This document shows positions 8,572 through 17,188 of a stretch of 39,936 nucleotides of DNA, in pieces. Origin of the DNA: Rhizobium sp. (lineage in GTDB: Bacteria > Pseudomonadota > Alphaproteobacteria > Rhizobiales > Rhizobiaceae). The stretch is taken from the NCBI GenBank assembly GCA_020621905.1, contig JAHRYZ010000008.1, forward strand, positions 1 through 39,936. Reading direction: 5' to 3'. Numbering within the stretch: position 1 is the stretch's first letter; the number at the start of each line of letters is the position of its first letter. Under the pieces are notes generated by a model. It was not told the DNA's origin, ran no database searches, and was given only the letters and a program-made list of their open reading frames with translations. The position numbers were made by a program, and so were the translations under genes.

Positions 8572-10179
8572 ATGGCTGACGCTCTCTTTCCCCTCGGCGA
8601 AGACACCACCCCCTACCGCAAGATTTCCTCCGACTACGTATCCGTCGACAGCTTCAAGGGCCAGGACGTCCTGTCCGTCGATCCGGAGGGCCTGCGCCTG
8701 CTCGCCGAGACGGCCTTTGCCGACATCAACCATCTGCTGCGTCCGGGCCATCTGAAACAGCTCGCCTCGATCCTTTCGGACCCCGAGGCGACCGACAATG
8801 ACCGCTTCGTGGCCTATGACCTGCTGAAGAACGCCAACATTGCCGCAGGCGGCGTGCTGCCCATGTGCCAGGACACCGGGACGGCCATCATCATGGCCAA
8901 GAAGGGCCGCCGCGTCTGGACCGAGGGCGGCGACGAGGTGGCGCTCGCCCAGGGCGTGATGGACGCCTACGAGCGCAAGAACCTGCGCTATTCGCAGCTG
9001 GCGCCGTTGAAGATGTTCGAGGAGAAGAACACCCGCACCAACCTGCCCGCCCAGATCGACATCTACGAGGAGGGCGAGGACGCCTACAAGTTCCTGTTCA
9101 TGGCCAAGGGCGGCGGCTCGGCCAACAAGACCTATCTCTACCAGGGCACGCCCTCGCTTCTCACCCACGACCGGATGATCGAGTTCCTGAAGGACAAGAT
9201 CCTGTCGCTCGGCACGGCGGCCTGTCCGCCCTACCATCTGGCGATCGTCATCGGCGGCCTGTCGGCCGAGATGAACCTGAAGACGGTCAAGCTCGCCTCG
9301 GCCCGCTATCTCGACAGCCTGCCGACCGAAGGCTCGGAATCGGGCCACGCCTTCCGCGATCTTGAGATGGAGCAGGAAATCCACAAGCTGACCCAGTCGC
9401 TCGGCGTCGGCGCGCAGTTCGGCGGCAAGTATTTCTGCCATGACGTGCGCGTCATCCGCCTGCCCCGCCACGGCGCCTCGCTGCCGATCGGCCTTGGCGT
9501 CTCCTGTTCCGCCGACCGCCAGGCGCTCGGCAAGATCACCAAGGACGGCATCTATATCGAACAGCTGGAAACCGATCCGTCGAAATACATGCCGGAGATC
9601 GACGAGGCAGCGCTGTCCTCCGCCGTCGTCAAGATCGACCTCAACCAGCCGATGAGCGCCATCCTCGCCGAGCTGACCAAACATCCGGTCAAGACGCGCC
9701 TGTCGCTGACCGGCACGATCATCGTCGCCCGCGACCTTGCCCATTCCAAGATCCGCGAGCGGCTGGAAAAGGGCGAAGGCATGCCGGACTATCTGAAGAA
9801 CCACCCGGTCTACTATGCGGGCCCGGCCAAGACCCCGGCCGGCTATGCCTCCGGCTCTTTCGGCCCGACGACCGCCGGCCGCATGGACAGTTACGTCGAC
9901 CAGTTCCAGTCCTTCGACGGCTCGATGGTGATGCTCGCCAAGGGCAACCGTTCGCGCGCCGTGCGCGAGGCCTGCAAGAAGCACGGCGGCTTCTATCTCG
10001 GCTCGATCGGCGGTCCCGCCGCGCGCCTTGCCCAGGACTGCATCAAGAAGGTCGAGGTTCTCGAATATCCGGAACTCGGCATGGAAGCGGTGTGGAAGAT
10101 CGAAGTCGTCGACTTCCCGGCCTTCATCGTCACCGACGACAAGGGCAACGACTTCTTCCAGGAATTCAACCTCGGCTGA
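8572..10179 (+). CDS. Class I (4Fe-4S) fumarate hydratase
   Basis: 535 residues, the length of the single-chain class I fumarases (FumA/FumB type) with fused alpha and beta domains. Conserved cluster cysteines appear in [11 protein letters not shown] (about residue 100) and [16 protein letters not shown] (about 220). A third is probably in [11 protein letters not shown] (about 309). The C-terminal swivel domain includes [13 protein letters not shown] and [15 protein letters not shown]. It catalyses fumarate to malate but, unlike FumC, is sensitive to oxygen and superoxide because of its labile iron. Such pairs usually let cells match fumarase to iron and redox state. A strong terminator follows. 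The frame is intact. Confidence 0.95.
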   Translation: MADALFPLGEDTTPYRKISSDYVSVDSFKGQDVLSVDPEGLRLLAETAFADINHLLRPGHLKQLASILSDPEATDNDRFVAYDLLKNANIAAGGVLPMCQDTGTAIIMAKKGRRVWTEGGDEVALAQGVMDAYERKNLRYSQLAPLKMFEEKNTRTNLPAQIDIYEEGEDAYKFLFMAKGGGSANKTYLYQGTPSLLTHDRMIEFLKDKILSLGTAACPPYHLAIVIGGLSAEMNLKTVKLASARYLDSLPTEGSESGHAFRDLEMEQEIHKLTQSLGVGAQFGGKYFCHDVRVIRLPRHGASLPIGLGVSCSADRQALGKITKDGIYIEQLETDPSKYMPEIDEAALSSAVVKIDLNQPMSAILAELTKHPVKTRLSLTGTIIVARDLAHSKIRERLEKGEGMPDYLKNHPVYYAGPAKTPAGYASGSFGPTTAGRMDSYVDQFQSFDGSMVMLAKGNRSRAVREACKKHGGFYLGSIGGPAARLAQDCIKKVEVLEYPELGMEAVWKIEVVDFPAFIVTDDKGNDFFQEFNLG

Positions 10180-10204
10180 GCCGGACAGCAAAAAAGTAAA
10201 CGTC

Positions 10205-10236
10205 GGGGGCGGCATGGAAGAGCCGCCCCCTTTTTT
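10205..10236 (+). terminator. Strong intrinsic terminator after the class I fumarase gene
   Basis: Perfect 9-bp G+C stem GGGGGCGGC/GCCGCCCCC with an 8-base loop, directly followed by six T. It lies 25 bases after the fumarase stop. Confidence 0.93.
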
Positions 10237-10402
10237 ACGCGGGACGTTTCGTCTGCAATTTCAGCGTGTTGCGAAACATCGGTGCAAGCACTGCAAAATA
10301 TCGCCGACTATTTCAGGGGTGTCCGGCATTAAATATTTCCAAACAATTTTCGTCTAACTATTGGAAAGGATCGTGGATCCGAGAGATGAATGGAGTTCGC
10401 CG

Positions 10403-11467
10403 ATGAACACGGCAACGACGCCGAAGGCGCAGATTCCCGACATAGCGGCGCAGATCACCTATGCCATGCGCACGATGGGCGTCGCCCCCATTCCGCGGAA
10501 CTATGAACTCTTCTACGAAGCCTATATCGGTTCCAATCCGACCCTGACGAAGGAGCTTGCCGCGCTCGGCAGCAAGGCCACCCAGGAGGAGCTGGACGAA
10601 CTCGGCCAGCAATATTTCGGCAATCACCAGAGCCGGGTGATCGAGAATGTCCATTCCAAGATCATCACCGAACTCGACGGGCTGCTGCGGCTGCTGAAAC
10701 AGGAACAGACATCGCTCGAGAGCTACAACAAGCTGCTCGGCGAAACCTATACGCGCATCAGCTCGAAGAACAATACGAGCGCCGACATCCTGCGCAGCGC
10801 CATCACCCTGCTGTCGGAAGCGACCGGCGACACCATGGCCCACGGCTCCCAGACGGTCGAGCAGGTCAGCCAGAAGTCCCAGGAGATGGACCAGGTCCGC
10901 AAGGAACTGGACGAATACAAGCGCATCGCCAACACCGACTCGCTGACCCGCATCGCCAACCGCCGCGCCTTCGACGAGCGCCTGGCATCGATCTACAATG
11001 CGACGACGAGCGCGCCGCTGACCGCCCTGGTTCTGGCCGACATCGACAATTTCAAGAAGATCAACGATACGTATGGCCATCCCGTCGGCGACAAGATCCT
11101 CGCCACCGTCACGGTGATCCGCGGCAACGTCCGAAAGGATTGTTTTGTCGCCCGGACCGGCGGCGAGGAGTTTGCCGTCATCATCGAGGGCAATACCGCC
11201 GAAGAGGTCAACCAGATGTGCGAGCGCGTCCGAACCTCGCTCGAGGCGACGCCCTTCAAGAACTCGCGCACCGGCGTCAACTACGGCCCGATCACCCTTT
11301 CGCTCGGCTTCTGCATGGCCGGCGACGCCGAGGATCCCGGCGAACTCTACGCCAAGTCGGACATCGCCCTCTACTGCGCCAAGAATGCCGGCCGCAACCG
11401 CACGAAGATCTTCGAGGACGGCATGAAGAAGGACTTCACCAAGAGCTGGCTGATCTACAAACGGTAG
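10403..11467 (+). CDS. Diguanylate cyclase with GGEEF active site
   Basis: 354 residues. The first ~180 form a helical region (several long amphipathic helices, no membrane segment or signal peptide). The C-terminal GGDEF domain has NTDSLTRIANRRAFDERL, DIDNFKKINDTYGHPVGD and RTGGEEFAVII, with GGEEF at about residues 253-257, so it should be active in making cyclic di-GMP. No canonical RxxD inhibitory site lies five residues before GGEEF. The ATG at 10403 is chosen for its GGAG seven bases upstream; an in-frame TTG at 10361 has no support. It stands alone after the terminator and converges on the M15 peptidase gene. The signal sensed is unknown. Confidence 0.92.
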   Translation: MNTATTPKAQIPDIAAQITYAMRTMGVAPIPRNYELFYEAYIGSNPTLTKELAALGSKATQEELDELGQQYFGNHQSRVIENVHSKIITELDGLLRLLKQEQTSLESYNKLLGETYTRISSKNNTSADILRSAITLLSEATGDTMAHGSQTVEQVSQKSQEMDQVRKELDEYKRIANTDSLTRIANRRAFDERLASIYNATTSAPLTALVLADIDNFKKINDTYGHPVGDKILATVTVIRGNVRKDCFVARTGGEEFAVIIEGNTAEEVNQMCERVRTSLEATPFKNSRTGVNYGPITLSLGFCMAGDAEDPGELYAKSDIALYCAKNAGRNRTKIFEDGMKKDFTKSWLIYKR

Positions 11468-11480
11468 CTCGTCGGAGCAC

Positions 11481-12262
11481 TTACGGACAAGCCGAAACGC
11501 CGCCGGCCTTGGCAATTGCGATCAATTCGGGCCGGTATTCGAAGTGCATCGTGTCGTAGTGATACCACCGCCCGCCCCAGATGAAACCATGGCGCTCGAA
11601 GACGTCGATGATCGCCATCGGGAACTTGTTGGCATAGTTCGGCACCTTGCCGGGCTTGCCGCCGGACCAGATCCAGTAGTCGGCGAACTTGGTATTGATG
11701 TCGATCGCCGCGCCGAAACTGTGGACCGACATGTTGGAGGCGTTCGCCACCTGTTGTTGAACGTGCGGCCGGCGGATTTTTCAGCTCGGTTTTGACTTGG
11801 TTCGTCACGGACCTTTTCCAGCGCCGCCGCCGCACCCTGCCTCTTCGTCACCCGGAGGCTCTCGCCGAACCAGGCCACCTTGACCAGCGAGCGCTCCACC
11901 TCCCTGGCCGACGCGCCGTAGAGCCGCATCATCAAGGGATCACTGCGGATGCGGCCGGGATCGAAATTGACCGCCGGCTTGGTTTCGCACGGCCCGACCG
12001 GATAATCCTGCGAAAGGCTGTCCTCGACGTCGCCCTTTTCGAGCTTGGTGAAATGGTCCTTGGCCTTGCCGTCGTCGATCAGAAGGGGCTCAGCCCCGTC
12101 TCGAAAGGTCAGGCGACCATCCTCGATGCCGGCGATCGTCTCGGGATAGGCCGCCACGAGCAGCCTCAGCTTCTCGTCCAGCCCGAGGTCGGCGGCCGCT
12201 GCCGCAGAACCGGCCAGAGCAAAGCCCAGGCACATCAGTGCAAATGACCCGACACGCTTCAT
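11481..12262 (-). CDS. M15-family (D-Ala-D-Ala carboxypeptidase-like) metallopeptidase, frameshifted
   Basis: The first frame starts at 12262 (MKRVGSFALMCLGFALAGSAAAA, signal peptide) with GGGGAG upstream and runs to about 11830. The C-terminal part, in another frame, carries MSVHSFGAAIDIN, which fits the SxHxxGxAxD zinc motif, and HGFIWGGRWYHYDTMHFEY, with the second zinc histidine and the WGG(x)W signature of M15. The break is around 11750-11830, where single bases seem to be missing. It is exported and would trim peptidoglycan stem peptides. Both catalytic motifs are intact, so sequence error is the simpler explanation. Confidence 0.85.
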
Positions 12263-12374
12263 CCGCTCCCCCTTGCTGGCTGTCACAGCCCCGCGGCCAA
12301 AGGGTCGCACGGGCGGCCGGCCCTGACAATGCGTCATGCCGCCGCCGAGAGAGGGAGCTGAGCCGACGCCTTTC

Positions 12375-12983
12375 TCACCACATGGTCTTGGCGGCCCGCT
12401 CCGGCCATTGGCGATCATAGGTTTCCTTGTCGAAATCGGTCTGCGCCGCCTTCAGCAGATCGCCGGGCGTCGGCAGGGTCTTCGGGTCGACAAAACTCTC
12501 AGGATTCCACAGATCGGCCCGCATGATCGCCCGGGCGCACTGGAAATACACTTCGTCGATGGTCACCAGCACCACGCTGCGCGGGTGCTTGCCGTCCATC
12601 TCGAAGCTGTCGAGCAGGTCGGCACCCACCGAGACGACGGCCTGGCCGTTGACACGGATCGCCGTGTTCGAGCCGGGAATGAGGAACATCAGCGCGACGC
12701 GCGGATCGCGCACGATGTTCATCAGCGAATCGATCCGGTTGTTGCCGCGCCAGTCGGGAATGGCGAGCGTCTTTTCATCTTCCACCCGCACGACCGCGCC
12801 GCGATCGCCGCGCGGCGAGCAGTCGAGCCCTTCGGGACCGACGGTCGCCAGCGCCATGAAGGGCGATGCCTCGATCATGCGGCGATACTCGGCGGTAAGC
12901 GCCGGCGTGACCTTGACGAGCGAGGCCTCCGACACGCCCTGATAGATTTCCCTGAGCGCTTCGGGGGTGCGGATGATCGTCAT
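12375..12983 (-). CDS. PPOX-type FMN-dependent flavoprotein
   Basis: About 202 residues of the pyridoxamine 5'-phosphate oxidase-like split-barrel fold, seen in FMALATVGPEGLDCSPRGD followed by IPDWRGNNRIDSLMNIVRDPRVALMFLIPG, where the GNNRxDSL(x)N element contacts FMN in related proteins. It looks like the MSMEG_1061-type subfamily, whose physiological substrate is not known. The start at 12983 is chosen because GGAAGGAGAG lies just upstream. It sits between the M15 peptidase and the alpha/beta hydrolase, all on the minus strand, with gaps of 72 bp (to the hydrolase) and about 110 bp (to the peptidase). Confidence 0.87.
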   Translation of the reverse strand: MTIIRTPEALREIYQGVSEASLVKVTPALTAEYRRMIEASPFMALATVGPEGLDCSPRGDRGAVVRVEDEKTLAIPDWRGNNRIDSLMNIVRDPRVALMFLIPGSNTAIRVNGQAVVSVGADLLDSFEMDGKHPRSVVLVTIDEVYFQCARAIMRADLWNPESFVDPKTLPTPGDLLKAAQTDFDKETYDRQWPERAAKTMW

Positions 12984-13055
12984 GGCCTCTCCTTCCAGGT
13001 CTGTCGCAATGGGGCGCGGCACGCGGCCGCCGGCCCCGTCTACGACTGGACCGTA

Positions 13056-13994
13056 TCAGAAGGATGACGCCGCACGCAGCCTCGTCGTCTCACCGATCTC
13101 ACCGGAAGAGCCGTCTCCAAGAAGAAAATCCGAGACAGCGGCAATCACCCCCGGCGCGCTGACGATGCGGCGATGCCGCTGCCCGTTCGCCCTGTGATGG
13201 CGGATGTGATCGGAAACGCCGAGATAGCGACGGGCCTGGTCGGCGCTGACCTCCTTGTCGTCCTCGGCATGCACCACCAGCAGGGGCTTGCCGAGCCGAA
13301 GCGCGATTGGCACGCCGTCCAGCGCCTCGACGGGACAGCCGACCCGCCGCTCGGTTCTGGCAATGAGCGCCCGGCCGGTCGCAGCTGTGAGGCCGACCAT
13401 CCGCGCAAAGCCGGTAAACACATCGTCGATCCGCGACGGTGCACCGATCACGACCAGACGGTGCGCCTTGATGGCCGGGATGCCGGGAAAACTGCCGCCC
13501 GCCGCCGCCATCAGGGCCGCGCCGCCGAAGGAGTGGCCGACGGCGGCATCGAAGGGTCCGAAGCGCTCCTGCACCCTGGCCATGGCTTCCGCGGCCAGGC
13601 GCATGTCGAGGCTCCGGCCATAGGAGCGGCCATGTCCCGGCAGGTCGAGCACGAAGACTTCCGCGCCCGCTTCCCGCAGGCCCATGGCCAGATCGGCCAG
13701 ATATTCGGCCCGCGAGCCCCAGCCGTGCACGACGAGCACCCGCGGCGCAGAACAGTTCGGCGAGCCGATCCTGTGGACGCCGACCCGGGCCCCGGCAGGT
13801 CCGAGCCGCAGCTTCTCGGCGAGTGCCAGCGTGCGCGCGCCCTCGGCAAAAGCCGCCTTCGCCTTGGCCTCCCGCGGCCGCTTCGGCGGCGTGCGGCAGA
13901 AAAGGGCAAGGGCGGCACGACTTGCAAGCTCCGGAGAGACGCGCCCGAGTGCGGAGAAACCGAATCGGGTGACCTTGATGGCAAAGGATGGCAT
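13056..13994 (-). CDS. Alpha/beta hydrolase
   Basis: 312 residues. The fold is shown by VLVVHGWGSRAEYL (oxyanion HGW motif, about residues 86-99), VLDLPGHGRS and AAVGHSFGGAALM, the GxSxG nucleophile elbow. Acid and histidine candidates are HAEDDKEVS and HRRIVSAPGVI near the C-terminus. There is no signal peptide, so it is cytoplasmic. The substrate is unknown, probably an ester or thioester. It is divergent from a MarR regulator whose intergenic operator also overlaps its promoter, so the two genes probably form a small regulated module. Confidence 0.88.
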   Translation of the reverse strand: MPSFAIKVTRFGFSALGRVSPELASRAALALFCRTPPKRPREAKAKAAFAEGARTLALAEKLRLGPAGARVGVHRIGSPNCSAPRVLVVHGWGSRAEYLADLAMGLREAGAEVFVLDLPGHGRSYGRSLDMRLAAEAMARVQERFGPFDAAVGHSFGGAALMAAAGGSFPGIPAIKAHRLVVIGAPSRIDDVFTGFARMVGLTAATGRALIARTERRVGCPVEALDGVPIALRLGKPLLVVHAEDDKEVSADQARRYLGVSDHIRHHRANGQRHRRIVSAPGVIAAVSDFLLGDGSSGEIGETTRLRAASSF

Positions 13995-14012
13995 AGTCGG
14001 AATCCCTGTGAA

Positions 14013-14028
14013 TGTTCAACGATGAACA
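14013..14028. promoter_or_regulatory. Inverted repeat between hydrolase and marR, probable MarR operator
   Basis: TGTTCA-ACGA-TGAACA, two perfect 6-base arms around a 4-base centre. The right half, with flanking bases (CAACGATGAACAA), is repeated directly 20 bases on, overlapping the marR start codon. This spacing and symmetry fit a MarR dimer site controlling both divergent genes. Confidence 0.6.
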
Positions 14029-14045
14029 ATAAAGTACAACGATGA
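14022..14045 (+). CDS. Seven-codon leader ORF overlapping the marR start
   Basis: ATG AAC AAT AAA GTA CAA CGA TGA encodes MNNKVQR. Its TGA overlaps the marR ATG as ATGA. Neither start has a clear Shine-Dalgarno sequence. It arises from the 20-base direct repeat that duplicates the start region. It could couple translation or be an incidental product of the duplicated operator. Confidence 0.3.
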   Translation: MNNKVQR

Positions 14046-14568
14046 ACAAAAATCAAGCCCTGCCGTGGGACCACCCGCGCTTCAAGAGCTGGATCTCCGT
14101 CGGCCGCGCCTGCCAGCTCATGCAGCAGGCGCTGACGCGCGCGCTCTCCTCGCTCGACATCAAGCCGCCCCACCTGGACATCCTGATCAATCTCTACCGC
14201 TTCGAAGGCATCTCGCAGCAGGAGCTGGCCCGCAAGCTGCTGGTCGGCCGCTCCAACATGAGCATGCTGCTGCCGCAGATGGAAAAGCGCGGCCTTATCG
14301 AGCGGCGCCCGGACAGCCGCGACAAGCGCATCCTGCGCCTGTTCCTCACCGAGCAGGGCCGCGACCTGACGACCCGCGCCATGGTAATCCAGACGGACCT
14401 GATCGAGCGCACGCTTTCGGTGACCCCGATCGAGGATTGCATGATGATGGCGACGCATATGGAGAAGCTGATTGCCCGCCTGCAGCGAGGAGGCCGCGGA
14501 GGACCGAAGCTACGGCCCCGGCCCTTCTCCATTCTGGAGGGCTCGCGGTCAGCGGCGGTCGCGGCTGA
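14042..14568 (+). CDS. MarR-family transcriptional regulator, 3' end uncertain
   Basis: The N-terminal ~150 residues form a standard MarR winged helix: SWISVGRACQLMQQALTRAL (dimer helix), GISQQELARKLLVGRSNMSMLLPQMEKRGLIERRPDSRDKR (HTH and wing) and a C-terminal helix pair ending MATHMEKLIARLQR. As written, the frame then runs on to 15007 across the convergent DUF971 gene, giving 321 residues, far beyond the family's usual 140-180. The 14495-14500 region probably lost two bases, since restoring them gives a charged EEAAED-like tail; the end at 14568 is my estimate. It should repress itself and the divergent hydrolase gene and respond to an unknown small ligand. Confidence 0.8.
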
Positions 14569-14911
14569 GCCCCTTTTCCGCCAGCTCGCGTTCGTATTCG
14601 GCAAACTTCACCTCGCCGGTCTCGCCGAGTTCGCGCAGATAGGTCCAGGTGAAGATGCCGCTGTCATGGCCGTCGTCGAAGGCGATGCGCACCGCGTAGT
14701 TGCCGGTCGGCGCGACGGCCTTGATCGCCACCTCGCGTTTGCCGGGCACGGTCACCTTCTGTCCGGGCCCATGGCCCTGCACTTCGGCCGAGGGAGACAG
14801 GACCCGCAGCATTTCCGCCGGCAGAGCCGCCGTCACGCCGTCGTTGAAGCTCACCGACAGCATCCGCCGATCCTTCGACACCTTGAGTTCGGTTGGCCAG
14901 AAATCGCTCAT
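14549..14911 (-). CDS. DUF971 domain protein
   Basis: 120 residues. It matches DUF971 (the gamma-butyrobetaine hydroxylase-like N-terminal domain): [21 protein letters not shown] at the N-terminus and [26 protein letters not shown] near the C-terminus, both characteristic. Stand-alone proteins of this kind are linked to Fe-S or P-loop MRP-type partners in other bacteria, but no function can be claimed here. An in-frame ATG at 14926 would add five residues. It is convergent with marR and divergent from moaA. Confidence 0.87.
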   Translation of the reverse strand: MSDFWPTELKVSKDRRMLSVSFNDGVTAALPAEMLRVLSPSAEVQGHGPGQKVTVPGKREVAIKAVAPTGNYAVRIAFDDGHDSGIFTWTYLRELGETGEVKFAEYERELAEKGLSRDRR

Positions 14912-15003
14912 CTTCGCATCCGTCAAATTGTCCTGCGCCGAGAACTATGCCCGCATCTTGTGCAGCGCAAGACATTTTGCCGGCCCGACAAGCACCCATT
15001 TGC

Positions 15004-15032
15004 TTGACGTTGGGCACCATGCTGACCATCTT
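15004..15032 (+). promoter_or_regulatory. Candidate moaA promoter
   Basis: TTGACG, 17 bases, CATCTT. The -35 is good and the -10 is weak. If real, transcription would start near 15040, supporting the TTG start at 15058 over the ATG at 15020. Confidence 0.3.
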
Positions 15033-15057
15033 AGCGGCATATGAGGGAGGTCGTGCT

Positions 15058-16107
15058 TTGAATTTCAGTGCCGGACCATGGCAGGATGCAACCGCGCTTG
15101 CGCCAAATGACTCGCCGATGGTCGATCCGTTCGGCCGCGCCGTGACCTATCTGCGCGTCTCGGTCACCGACCGCTGCGATTTCCGCTGCACCTACTGCAT
15201 GTCGGAAAACATGAATTTCCTGCCGAAGAAGGACCTGCTCACCCTCGAGGAGCTCGACCGGCTCTGTTCCGCCTTCGTCGCCAAGGGCGTGAAGAAGCTG
15301 CGCCTGACCGGCGGTGAACCCCTGGTGCGCAAGAACATCATGTTCCTCGTCCGCAGCCTGTCCCGCCATCTCGAAAGCGGCGCGCTCGAGGAACTGACGC
15401 TCACTACCAACGGCTCGCAGCTGTCGCGCTTTGCGGCGGAACTCGCCGATTGCGGCGTGCGCCGCATCAACGTCTCGCTCGACACGCTCGATCCGGAGAA
15501 GTTCCGCACGATCACCCGCTGGGGCGAGTTCGACAAGGTGATGGAAGGCGTGCGCGCCGCCCAGGCCGCGGGCATCCGGGTCAAGCTCAATGCCGTGGCC
15601 CTCAAGGATTTCAACGAACACGAGATCCCCGAGCTGATGCGCTATGCCCATGCCAACGACATGGACCTGACGCTCATTGAAACCATGCCGATGGGCGAGA
15701 CCGGCGAGGACCGCACGGACCAGTACCTGCCGCTGTCCCTGGTTCGCCAGCGGCTGGAGGAGAGCTTCACCCTCACCGACCTGCCGCTCTCCACCGGCGG
15801 CCCCGCACGCTATGTCAGGGTCAAGGAGACCGGCGGCAAGCTCGGCCTGATCACGCCCATGACGCATAATTTCTGCGAGAGCTGCAACCGCGTGCGCCTC
15901 ACCTGCACCGGCACGCTCTATATGTGCCTCGGCCAGGACGATGCGGCCGACCTGCGCACCGCGCTGCGCGCATCGCCCGACGATGCCTTCCTGTCGGCGG
16001 CGATCGACGAGGCGATCGGCCGCAAACCGAAGGGCCACGACTTCATCATCGACCGCGACCACCGCCGTCCGGCCGTCGCCCGCCACATGAGCGTCACCGG
16101 CGGCTGA
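15058..16107 (+). CDS. moaA: GTP 3',8-cyclase MoaA
   Basis: 349 residues from a TTG start preceded by GAGGGAGG. The radical-SAM cluster cysteines are C40, C44 and C47 in [21 protein letters not shown] is the SAM-binding GGEP motif. The C-terminal second Fe-S site is seen in [13 protein letters not shown] with a further Cys in LYMCLG, and the chain ends in the functional GG tail. It converts GTP to 3',8-cH2GTP, the first step of molybdenum cofactor synthesis, in the cytoplasm. moaC is not nearby, but mobA and mobB are about 2.3 kb downstream on the same strand. An ATG at 15118 ([13 protein letters not shown]) is an alternative start. Confidence 0.95.
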   Translation: MNFSAGPWQDATALAPNDSPMVDPFGRAVTYLRVSVTDRCDFRCTYCMSENMNFLPKKDLLTLEELDRLCSAFVAKGVKKLRLTGGEPLVRKNIMFLVRSLSRHLESGALEELTLTTNGSQLSRFAAELADCGVRRINVSLDTLDPEKFRTITRWGEFDKVMEGVRAAQAAGIRVKLNAVALKDFNEHEIPELMRYAHANDMDLTLIETMPMGETGEDRTDQYLPLSLVRQRLEESFTLTDLPLSTGGPARYVRVKETGGKLGLITPMTHNFCESCNRVRLTCTGTLYMCLGQDDAADLRTALRASPDDAFLSAAIDEAIGRKPKGHDFIIDRDHRRPAVARHMSVTGG

Positions 16108-16164
16108 ATGCCGACGGAGGTCTTGCTGGCTCTATGCACTCCGACACGTCGCACACTGCTTTTC

Positions 16165-16194
16165 TTGCGTCCAATCCGACAAACACCGTATAAG
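16165..16194 (+). promoter_or_regulatory. Candidate promoter for the DMT-MFS-mobAB unit
   Basis: TTGCGT, 18 bases, TATAAG, about 65 bases upstream of the DMT transporter start. It fits a sigma-70-like promoter. Confidence 0.4.
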
Positions 16195-16258
16195 GCGATA
16201 TCGGACATGCGTCGCTTCCGTTAGAAGGGGCGACAGAGATTTCCAGGATTCCCCCCGA

Positions 16259-17170
16259 ATGGCACTGTCCAACAATACCAAGGGTGCCTTGCTGATGGCG
16301 CTCTCGATGGCCGGCTTCACGTTCAACGATGCGCTGAGCAAGGCCGTGACCCCGCTGATGAATGTCGGCCAGCTGATGTTCGTGCGCGGCGCACTCACCA
16401 CCATTCTGGTCTTCCTGGTGGCCCGCCACATGGGCGCCCTCGGCGACATCCGCATGCTGACAAGGCCAACCGTGCTGTTGCGCATGTTGTTCGAAACGCT
16501 GGCCGCCGTCACCTTCCTCAGCGCGCTTGGGCAGATGCCGCTCGCCAACGTCTCGTCGATCCTGCAGTCTCTGCCGCTCGCCGTCACGCTCGGCGCTGCC
16601 CTCTTCCTCGGCGAGCCGGTCGGCTGGCGGCGCTGGACGGCGATCGGTATCGGTTTCCTCGGCGTGCTGATCATCATCCGGCCCGGCCCCGAAGGCTTCA
16701 CGCTGGCCTCGCTCTACGTGCTGATGAGTGTCGTCTTCGCAGCCGCCCGCGACCTCGTCACCAAGAAGATCGATTCCGGCACATCGTCGCTCGCCATCAC
16801 GCTCAGCACCGCCGCCGGCATCACCATCGCCGGTGCAGCGCTGATCGTTCCCTTCGGCGGCTGGCAGCCGATGAGCGCTTCGACCTGGGGGATCATGCTG
16901 ATCGCCTCCTGCCTGATCTTCATCGGCTACCTGGCGATCATCATGGCCATGCGCACCGGCGAGATTTCCTTCATCGCTCCGTTCCGCTATACGAGCCTGC
17001 TCTGGGCGGTCACGCTCGGCATGGTCTTCTTTGGCGAAGTTCCCGACATCTGGATGGTAGTCGGCACGGTAATCGTCATCGGTTCCGGCCTCTACGCCTT
17101 CTATCGCGAGAACAAGCGCCGCGCGGAGATGGCGAGGCTTGAGGCCGCGTCGGCCAAACCGGCCCTGTAA
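16259..17170 (+). CDS. DMT-superfamily (EamA) transporter
   Basis: 303 residues with ten hydrophobic segments arranged as two EamA repeats. The first covers GALLMALSMAGFTFNDALSK to about residue 150 and includes LETLAAVTFLSALGQMPLANV and LGAALFLGEPVGWRRW; the second repeats the pattern with FRYTSLLWAVTLGMVFFGEVPD. The family exports metabolites, amino acids or drugs across the inner membrane; the substrate cannot be told from sequence. It starts the DMT-MFS-mobA-mobB run, with only 18 bp to the MFS gene. Confidence 0.9.
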   Translation: MALSNNTKGALLMALSMAGFTFNDALSKAVTPLMNVGQLMFVRGALTTILVFLVARHMGALGDIRMLTRPTVLLRMLFETLAAVTFLSALGQMPLANVSSILQSLPLAVTLGAALFLGEPVGWRRWTAIGIGFLGVLIIIRPGPEGFTLASLYVLMSVVFAAARDLVTKKIDSGTSSLAITLSTAAGITIAGAALIVPFGGWQPMSASTWGIMLIASCLIFIGYLAIIMAMRTGEISFIAPFRYTSLLWAVTLGMVFFGEVPDIWMVVGTVIVIGSGLYAFYRENKRRAEMARLEAASAKPAL

Positions 17171-17188
17171 GCCGGCCAGCGAGCACCC

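Noticed and set aside
8500-10215. Long minus-strand ORF (571 codons) opposite the class I fumarase gene
   Set aside because: It is the mirror of a strongly conserved gene in G+C-rich DNA. Its translation has no recognisable domain and low-complexity composition. Similar shadows lie opposite fumC and the two exporters (16094-18223).
14042-15007. A 321-residue MarR protein with a novel C-terminal domain
   Set aside because: The extra 150 residues are antisense to the conserved DUF971 gene and low in complexity; a small deletion near 14495 explains the read-through.
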